A model generated the notes under the pieces. The model worked only from the letters and a program-made list of their open reading frames with translations. It ran no database searches and was not told the origin of the DNA. From a virus: a stretch of DNA of 60,550 nt. How positions within the stretch are numbered: position 1 is the first letter of the stretch; every line of letters starts with the position of its first letter. The DNA is taken from the IMG/VR virus record IMGVR_UViG_3300042509_001483, positions 1 to 60,550 of that record; one strand, written 5' to 3'. The translations under genes and the position numbers were made by a program. Shown here one piece after another: positions 55,269-60,550 of this stretch.

Positions 55269-57069
55269 CAAGTTTTATGTCTTTGACTTGGAATCCGATG
55301 GTCTTTATGACAAGGTTACTAAGATCCACTGCATTGTCATTTATGACATCACCGGCCAACAAACTTTTAGTTATGGGCCTGATCGCATTACTGATGCTAT
55401 TGCTCATCTGGCAACCGCTGATGTTTTGATAGGTCACAATATTCTTTTTTTCGACATTCCTGTTCTGCAAAAGTTGCATTCATTTGACTGCAAAGCACGC
55501 ATCATTGACACACTCATTTGCACACGATTGATTTGGCCTAAGGAAAAACTCTATGAACTTGACACGGAACAATATCCGCAGGTTCCACCGAACCAGCGGG
55601 GTGCTGCATCACTTAAGGCCTGGGGATGGAGATTGGCCGATCATAAGATCGACTTCAAAGACTTCTCCGAATATTCTCAGGAGATGTTGGACTACTGTAT
55701 CCAGGACGTTGCGGTTACAACGAAACTTTGGGAGCACATCACCAGGCAAAACTATCCGGAACCTGCGCTTAGGCTTGAGCACGACTTTGCTTTTGCGATT
55801 AACAAGCAAATTAGAGCAGGTGTTCCTTTTGATGTGGATGCAGCTCTTGATCTTGTGGATGATCTCCGAGCAAAAGAAGCACAGCTTGAGCCACAACTAA
55901 AAGAAATCTTTCCACCAATCAAGCACACCACATGGTTTACACCTAAGGTAAACAACGCCAAACGTGGTTACGTCAAAGGAGTTCCATTTGAAAAAGTACG
56001 ATACGAAGAATTCAATCCTGGATCTCGTGACCAAATTGCTGATCGACTCAAGAGCAAGTACGGATGGCAACCAGAAAAATTTACTGAAAAAGGAAATCCA
56101 GTCGTTGATGATGAGGTGCTAGAGCAGTTGCCTTATCCAGAGGCAAAAGCTTTGGCAGAATACATGCTTGTCAAGAAACGGCTTGGTCAGATCACTAATG
56201 GCAACAATGCTTGGCTCAAGTTGGTTAATCATGACAGCGGTCGCATGCACGGTGACGTTGTTACTAATGGTTGTATCACTGGGCGTTGTTCTCACCGATA
56301 CCCAAATATGGGTCAGGTGCCAGCAGGTTATTCGCCGTACGGTAAAGAATGCCGTGCATTATTTCATGCACCGCAAGGGTGGGACATGATTGGTATTGAT
56401 GCCAAAGCATTGGAGCTACGTTGTCTTGCAGGGTACCTTGCTTATTGGGACCAGGGGGAATATGCGCGTGTGGTTACAAATCCTGAGATTGATATCCATG
56501 TCTACAACCAAGAAAGGTTTGGTGTAGCAACACGGGACATTAGTAAGCGTTTGCTTTATGCTGTACTGTATGGTGCCGGCCACCTAAAGGCCGGTACTAT
56601 TATTAACCCGAATGAAAAAAATGAAGAAGTTCTTCGTCAACTAGGAAGAACTGCAATCAATTCATTCATGAACGGGGTGCCAGCTCTTAAATCACTTAAG
56701 GAAAAGATTGATGAAAACATTGGATCCAGGGGTTATCTCATTGGCCTTGATCGTCGTATTTTATATTGTCGCTCAGCGTTCAAAGGATTGAATGTATTAC
56801 TGCAATCAGCAGGTGCAATTCTGATGAAGCAAGTTGTTATTAACATTCACAACAACATTGAACAAAACCTTGGCTTGACCCACGGCAAAGACTGGGAACA
56901 GGTCTTGATGGTGCACGACGAAGTACAGCTTGTCTGTAATCCTCGATACACAGAACGCATCCGTGACCAAGCCATGGCAGCTTTCCCGCAAGCTCAGAAA
57001 TTCTTTGGGTTCCAATGCGAAATTGATGGCGACTCTCGTGTAGGATCCTCATGGGCTGAAACGCACTGA
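55207..57069 (+). CDS. DNA polymerase, family A, T7-like
   Basis: 620 residues. 3'-5' exonuclease: YVFDLESDG (Asp27, Glu29), IGHNILFFDIP, YCIQDVAVTTKLW. Polymerase motif A is GIDAKALELR (Asp398), motif B is RDISKRLLYAVLYGAG (Lys447, Tyr451), motif C is VHDEVQL (570-572). Tyr at the E. coli Phe762 position matches T7. No 5' nuclease domain. The leader ATCAACAACA favours this start; an ATG at 55246 is also possible. It replicates the phage genome, together with the SSB encoded soon after. Confidence 0.95.
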   Translation: MTKTLPVKNSKFQMKPNSASDKFYVFDLESDGLYDKVTKIHCIVIYDITGQQTFSYGPDRITDAIAHLATADVLIGHNILFFDIPVLQKLHSFDCKARIIDTLICTRLIWPKEKLYELDTEQYPQVPPNQRGAASLKAWGWRLADHKIDFKDFSEYSQEMLDYCIQDVAVTTKLWEHITRQNYPEPALRLEHDFAFAINKQIRAGVPFDVDAALDLVDDLRAKEAQLEPQLKEIFPPIKHTTWFTPKVNNAKRGYVKGVPFEKVRYEEFNPGSRDQIADRLKSKYGWQPEKFTEKGNPVVDDEVLEQLPYPEAKALAEYMLVKKRLGQITNGNNAWLKLVNHDSGRMHGDVVTNGCITGRCSHRYPNMGQVPAGYSPYGKECRALFHAPQGWDMIGIDAKALELRCLAGYLAYWDQGEYARVVTNPEIDIHVYNQERFGVATRDISKRLLYAVLYGAGHLKAGTIINPNEKNEEVLRQLGRTAINSFMNGVPALKSLKEKIDENIGSRGYLIGLDRRILYCRSAFKGLNVLLQSAGAILMKQVVINIHNNIEQNLGLTHGKDWEQVLMVHDEVQLVCNPRYTERIRDQAMAAFPQAQKFFGFQCEIDGDSRVGSSWAETH

Positions 57070-57072
57070 CCT

Positions 57073-57237
57073 ATGGACTTCCTTAACTTCAAACAACCTG
57101 TACTTAATGTTGTTTGTCCTAAGCACGGTAAACATAATCAATATATTGAAAGCACCATTAAAGACCATGAAGGACATTGGTGCATGATCTGTTGGCTTGA
57201 AAGTCTTGGTGATCCATTACCTACGATTGAAGAATAA
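57073..57237 (+). CDS. Zinc-ribbon small protein (54 aa)
   Basis: The frame codes MDFLNFKQPVLNVVCPKHGK then GHWCMICWLESLGDPLP. Two half sites (CPKHG and CMIC) look like a zinc ribbon. Immediately downstream of PolA with a 3 bp gap. Confidence 0.7.
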   Translation: MDFLNFKQPVLNVVCPKHGKHNQYIESTIKDHEGHWCMICWLESLGDPLPTIEE

Positions 57238-57240
57238 ATC

Positions 57241-57271
57241 CATCTCCTAATTTGGAGAAAATTAGGAGATG
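57241..57271 (+). terminator. 13-bp inverted repeat after PolA and the zinc-ribbon gene
   Basis: CATCTCCTAATTT and AAATTAGGAGATG around GGAGA, perfect. No U-run follows, so it may be an mRNA 3' stabilising or processing hairpin. ATTAGGAG is repeated once more directly after it. Confidence 0.6.
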
Positions 57272-57281
57272 ATTAGGAGTT

Positions 57282-57308
57282 CGTCCTAAGCATGACGTTA
57301 AACTGCTT
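57282..57308 (+). ncRNA. Structured element C (pseudoknot), copy 3
   Basis: CGTC-CTAAGCAT-GACG then TTAAACTGCTT; loop AAGCA pairs with TGCTT, 5 perfect pairs with sequences different from copies 1, 2 and 4. It is 22 nt before the SSB start. Confidence 0.75.
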
Positions 57309-57329
57309 TAACACAACCCTTTTGATCCG

Positions 57330-58145
57330 ATGAATTACGTTGATGTTTGCGCAATCCTGAACGAGAATCCTCGTCAGGTGTACACCAGTTCAACCACATT
57401 CAACTACTGTGCTGAAGTAACACTTCCGCCGGTTGGCAACAAAGCTCCTACCATCCTTGTCCTCAATGTTTACGGGAAAACCGGAGATGCTTTCAGATCC
57501 CTCAACAAAGGAGACCGTGTGTACATTCACGGCTCCAAGCTACGGTTTGATCTCGAATCAAAGACGTACTCGCTCAATGGAGGAGTTGTTGCTCAAGTTA
57601 CTGAAGCATTCCCTGTCTTCAACGACGTTATCTTGACGGGTCGTTGCATCAAGGACATTGACCAAACAGATGCACGTGCCTTCAAGACAACTGCAGATGG
57701 TTTGATGATTGCCAATCAAACACTGTCAGTTAACACTGGACGCAATCAAGCTGATCTGTTTAACTTTTACGCAATCAACACTGCACAAGATAAGTTCAAT
57801 CAAGCTGAACTTCTTGTGAACATGACGCGTAAAGGCACTGGTCTTACCATTCGTGCCAGGATTGTGACCGATGCCTGGACTGATAAAGAAACCAACCAGC
57901 GCCGTAGCGTTACCAAGCTGCAGCTTGTGCAGATGACACTGGCCCCTAAGACAAGTGAGTCTCAAACAAAACAAGTGACATCCCAAACAACCGTGGCATC
58001 CACGGAGAATGTTGCTAGTCTATGGGGCGGCAAGACCGTTGAGGAGACCAGTGATCCCTGGAATGCAGGCCCCAACACTGGGCTGCCTGATCTCCCCGGT
58101 CAGTACGGCAACGCACCTGAATTCAACGACGAACCCCCATTTTGA
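57330..58145 (+). CDS. Single-stranded DNA-binding protein, tandem OB folds
   Basis: 271 residues. OB fold 1 covers about residues 1-90 (YCAEVTLPPVG, LVLNVYGKTGDAFRSLNKGD, RVYIHGSKLRFDLESKTYS), OB fold 2 about 95-210 (DVILTGRCIKDIDQTDAR, GTGLTIRARIVTDAWTDKET). A disordered linker follows, and then an acidic tail ending FNDEPPF, the SSB C-terminal tip that recruits partner proteins. Tandem-OB architecture is unusual for bacterial SSB and seen in some phages. It follows PolA and is preceded by a C pseudoknot. Confidence 0.85.
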   Translation: MNYVDVCAILNENPRQVYTSSTTFNYCAEVTLPPVGNKAPTILVLNVYGKTGDAFRSLNKGDRVYIHGSKLRFDLESKTYSLNGGVVAQVTEAFPVFNDVILTGRCIKDIDQTDARAFKTTADGLMIANQTLSVNTGRNQADLFNFYAINTAQDKFNQAELLVNMTRKGTGLTIRARIVTDAWTDKETNQRRSVTKLQLVQMTLAPKTSESQTKQVTSQTTVASTENVASLWGGKTVEETSDPWNAGPNTGLPDLPGQYGNAPEFNDEPPF

Positions 58146-58399
58146 TGTCAACTCAACCCGAAGATCAATTTACTCTTCTCTATGAGGACGGTAAACGAAA
58201 GGTGCTGCATGAGTTCCAGTGCATTGGTACGGATGAAATTGTTGATGAGTTCATTAACTTCATGCGTGGTGTTGGCCATCTTGAACTGAACATCATCGAG
58301 CGCATGCACGAAATCTCAAAACAGTATCTTGAACTTTATAACTCAAACAAAGAAATGTTTCTTGAGCTTCAACAAGAAGAACTCAACGTAATAGAGTAA
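58145..58399 (+). CDS. Hypothetical protein coupled to SSB (84 aa)
   Basis: The start overlaps the SSB stop (TGATG). MSTQPEDQFTLLYEDGKRKV then an acidic helix (LELNIIERMHEISKQYLELY) to ELNVIE. Probably a replication accessory by position; no family recognised. Confidence 0.6.
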   Translation: MSTQPEDQFTLLYEDGKRKVLHEFQCIGTDEIVDEFINFMRGVGHLELNIIERMHEISKQYLELYNSNKEMFLELQQEELNVIE

Positions 58400-58404
58400 C
58401 TTCT

Positions 58405-58431
58405 CGTCCTCTGGTATGACGTTAAACTGCC
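58405..58431 (+). ncRNA. Structured element C (pseudoknot), copy 4
   Basis: CGTC-CTCTGGTAT-GACG then TTAAACTGCC; loop GGTA pairs with TGCC (one G-T). 23 nt before the ATG of the 367-residue gene. Confidence 0.7.
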
Positions 58432-58453
58432 TGTCTTTAACTACGAAACAATC

Positions 58454-59557
58454 ATGCTTACAGCTCCGACTGACATGATGAGTGAATCCTGGATGGATGA
58501 ACTCGAAGCTGAAACAACCTCTGCCCCTTCTCTGAAAACACCTAACAAAATGACCGCCAACAAAACCTCTGCACTTGCAACACGTGGACTGGATTCCTTC
58601 AAACTTTTTCAAGATAAAAAGTTTGTGTCCGGATACCAGAATCTCGTTACCATCCAACCTCTCAACAAATCAAAGATCCGAGGTTGGTTCGTGCGGAAGT
58701 CAGACCTTGACACTTGTGGATGGAACGCCACTGAAGATCAATTTGCTAAGGGTTCAGTTATCTGGGACTACAAGCAAACTTTTGGTATGGCTCCCAACAC
58801 TTCAATTGAAGAAGGACTCAATTTCACTGAGCCTCGTTTGCAGATCCTTCTACGTTCTCCCCTTATGGTTGAGGAAACCACAGGGATGAGGCAGACGATC
58901 GGGACCTTTGAGGATCCTGATGTCAAGGCTGCATTTGATAACGACAAGCTAGCCGCTGATCTTGCCAATAGCAAAGGTGAGATGTACAAGCGTAAGTACA
59001 GTGTACGTACAAAGTACCTGGTCTATGTCCTGACCGAGGACAACAAGCGTGCTCATAAGATCCCGATGGTGCTCACACTCAAAGGTCTTAACGGTACTGA
59101 TGTCAGCGACAAAGTCAAGCTGTACGAAAAGGAGATGTCCAAATGCTTGAGCAAAGCGCTGGACTCTGAGGTACCTCTGGCATTCAACGAGAAGTTCTAT
59201 GCCACCACTGTGTTTGTACCCGTGCTTGCCAACGAGATGCGAGGTGCTAACAACGTAGAGATCTGTGCAATTGAATCGTTTGAGATTCCTGATTACAGCT
59301 CTCAAGATGAAGCGATTATTTCGCTTAATCGCCTCAGCATCCCTGATGAAGATCGTGAATCAACCTGGAAGTATCAGGACATGTTCAGTGATTACATCAA
59401 TCAACATGCACGGCAAGACGCACAAAAGCTTGGCGGTGCATACGGAATCAAAGAAGGAGTTGAGATCCTTCCTGTCTCTCGGACCACGGACACAGTTGAT
59501 GTGAAGGCATTGCCTGCCCGTGATCCGCTGACTGGTGAGGATGCAGACCTGATGTGA
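58454..59557 (+). CDS. Replication-region protein, possibly DUF5895-like (367 aa)
   Basis: The first ~60 residues are disordered (MLTAPTDMMSESWMDELEAE). The core (GLDSFKLFQDKKFVSGYQNL, RGWFVRKSDLDTCGWNATED, FTEPRLQILLRSPLMVEET, RKYSVRTKYLVYVLTEDNK, KIPMVLTLKGLNGTDVSDK) is alpha/beta with a layout I associate with DUF5895-like cyanobacterial and phage proteins. It is beside the SSB and under the same C leader type, so a role in ssDNA handling is likely but not shown. It is convergent with the next gene, stops adjacent. Confidence 0.55.
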   Translation: MLTAPTDMMSESWMDELEAETTSAPSLKTPNKMTANKTSALATRGLDSFKLFQDKKFVSGYQNLVTIQPLNKSKIRGWFVRKSDLDTCGWNATEDQFAKGSVIWDYKQTFGMAPNTSIEEGLNFTEPRLQILLRSPLMVEETTGMRQTIGTFEDPDVKAAFDNDKLAADLANSKGEMYKRKYSVRTKYLVYVLTEDNKRAHKIPMVLTLKGLNGTDVSDKVKLYEKEMSKCLSKALDSEVPLAFNEKFYATTVFVPVLANEMRGANNVEICAIESFEIPDYSSQDEAIISLNRLSIPDEDRESTWKYQDMFSDYINQHARQDAQKLGGAYGIKEGVEILPVSRTTDTVDVKALPARDPLTGEDADLM

Positions 59558-59785
59558 TTAGTCTTTGACTGCAGGGAGCTTGTGTGAGTAATTCTCTTGC
59601 ATAAGCTCCATAGCATCAGCTACTAATCCTTTGATTGCAATCTGACGCTGCGTGGCAATCTTCGTTAGTAAGGTTGCCATTTCTTTTAGCTCACTCATAG
59701 AGTTGCAATCATTGATGCTACGTATCATCTTTTCTTGCCAGAACATATCCTCTGGCGACATTTCAAATTTCAACATGTTATTCAA
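59558..59785 (-). CDS. Conserved-looking cyanophage protein (75 aa)
   Basis: MNNMLKFEMSPEDMFWQEKM then IRSINDCNSMSELKEMATLL and a helical C-terminus (ATQRQIAIKGLVADAMELMQ, ENYSH). This SPEDxFWQEKMIRSIN pattern is frequent in small cyanophage proteins. Minus-strand gene in the plus-strand early block; convergent with the neighbour. Confidence 0.65.
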   Translation of the reverse strand: MNNMLKFEMSPEDMFWQEKMIRSINDCNSMSELKEMATLLTKIATQRQIAIKGLVADAMELMQENYSHKLPAVKD

Positions 59786-59855
59786 TTGGTTGAGTTTATT
59801 CTACGCCTTCATTTAAACTTGATTTGATTCCACTGAATGTGTTAAGGATTACCAA

Positions 59856-60059
59856 ATGAAACCTGAAGACAAAGCTGCACTCAAGGTTGGTGCTGCCACT
59901 GCCATAGTGGTTGGTACTATTGCGTTTTGCGTACCAAACCCCGCTGCTTGGGCCGCTGTGATCTGGGGATCGTATAGGATGGGTAAGCAAGCCAGAGATC
60001 GAGAGATCGAACGGCAAGCCAGGGATCGCTGGTCTTCTGACCAAAATCACTTCATCTAA
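59856..60059 (+). CDS. Small membrane protein (67 aa)
   Basis: A hydrophobic segment (VGAATAIVVGTIAFCVPNPA, AWAAVIWGSY) follows a short polar head (MKPEDKAALK); the tail is Arg/Asp-rich (KQARDREIERQARDRWS). Two membrane passes may be possible. Function unknown. Confidence 0.6.
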   Translation: MKPEDKAALKVGAATAIVVGTIAFCVPNPAAWAAVIWGSYRMGKQARDREIERQARDRWSSDQNHFI

Positions 60060-60062
60060 CTC

Positions 60063-60227
60063 ATGCTGAAACTATTTCAACTTTTGTTAGTTGGTCATGT
60101 ACACAAATGGAAGATCATCAAAGAAAGTAAATTTGAGTATGAAGGTGACTTCACTAGCTACACCTGCACTCGTTACCATCTTCAATGTCAGGTATGTGGT
60201 GATGTAAAAGTACGCGACATGCGCTGA
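60063..60227 (+). CDS. Small protein with CxxC (54 aa)
   Basis: MLKLFQLLLVGHVHKWKIIK then TSYTCTRYHLQCQVCGDVKV, ending RDMR. The HKWKI...C...CQVCG layout resembles recurrent small cyanophage zinc proteins. Starts 3 bp after the previous stop. Confidence 0.65.
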   Translation: MLKLFQLLLVGHVHKWKIIKESKFEYEGDFTSYTCTRYHLQCQVCGDVKVRDMR

Positions 60228-60252
60228 CAACTTATTCAATTCAACTCAACTC

Positions 60253-60550
60253 ATGACAACTCAACTTCAGCAACAAGAACTTAACGCTGCTCAGTCTCTG
60301 ATCTACACACGTACTAACATCAGTCGTGCGTTCCAGGATTTTGATGACACCGAAATTGCTGGCATTTATTTGCGAGATGACAATTGTCTCGTGGTGCGTC
60401 GTGATGGTAGTGAGCAAACTTATCCACGGGAGCTGATCAAACTAGCCTTTACTAACTACACCCACCGTCTCAAAGATTTCTTTTCTTACCTTGGTCCTAA
60501 TTATCGTGGCCCTAGTGTATGGCACAACAATGCTTACGTATTGTTTAAGG
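60253..60550 (+). CDS. Hypothetical early protein, partial at right edge
   Basis: MTTQLQQQELNAAQSLIYTR then FQDFDDTEIAGIYLRDDNCL and ELIKLAFTNYTHRLKDFFSY; open to the window end (99 codons). The leader is TTCAATTCAACTCAACTC, the same AACTC type as in many other early genes. Function unknown. Confidence 0.6.
   Translation, partial: MTTQLQQQELNAAQSLIYTRTNISRAFQDFDDTEIAGIYLRDDNCLVVRRDGSEQTYPRELIKLAFTNYTHRLKDFFSYLGPNYRGPSVWHNNAYVLFK

Noticed and set aside
55207-57069. Search for a T7-type RNA polymerase near PolA
   Set aside because: None of the frames carries its motifs; if present it lies outside this window.

Overview
The window looks like most of the genome of a tailed double-stranded DNA phage of a cyanobacterium. 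The main signs are a large terminase, portal, scaffold and HK97-type major capsid protein cluster, a T7-like family A DNA polymerase, a dCTP deaminase, ThyX, two cell-wall hydrolases plus a GH24 lysozyme, and tail-fibre repeats. The cyanobacterial host is inferred from an NblA-like phycobilisome-degradation adaptor, a DUF4278-like protein and many short ORFs of kinds I associate with cyanophages. No photosystem gene and no phage RNA polymerase is visible here.

Layout: (1) 1-4.8 kb, minus strand: two repeat-rich tail fibre genes, the first running off the left edge, and a small membrane protein. (2) 4.8-7.3 kb, plus strand: a tightly overlapping auxiliary operon (helix-turn-helix protein, Dam-like protein, dCTP deaminase). 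(3) 7.3-9.9 kb: mixed small genes, the NblA-like gene, the lysozyme and an HNH endonuclease. (4) 10-39 kb, almost all minus strand: virion and packaging genes, including virion cell-wall hydrolases, the MCP interrupted by a group I intron, scaffold and portal in a long out-of-frame overlap, TerL, and a set of Gly/Ala-rich hydrophobic virion proteins ending in a 1154-residue protein. A lone plus-strand wHTH gene with its own promoter and terminator sits inside it. (5) 39.1-60.5 kb, plus strand: early and replication region. Its first half holds many 45-120 residue ORFs; its second half holds a PcfJ-like protein, a tRNA, ThyX with an intein, PolA and a tandem-OB SSB.

The most unusual feature is the organisation of region 5. 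Many of its genes are preceded, about 13-35 nt before the start codon, by one of four recurring structured elements. I call these A (seven copies), B (two), C (four) and D (two). Their stems differ in sequence but keep pairing, which points to selected RNA structure. Between element and start codon there is usually no Shine-Dalgarno sequence. Instead there is a CA-rich leader such as AACTCAACTC or CTACACCACACC. Several structural genes on the minus strand have ordinary GGAGG/AAGGAG sites. This suggests an early-gene-specific mode of RNA processing or translational control. The C elements are H-type pseudoknots placed before the SSB and three other early genes and recall the autogenous T4 gene 32 operator.

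The genome is heavily colonised by intron- and intein-type elements: four free-standing HNH proteins, one ThyX intein with an HNH motif placed exactly before the invariant serine of RHRx7S, and one group I intron in the MCP. All functional names come from motif recognition by eye; no database search was run.
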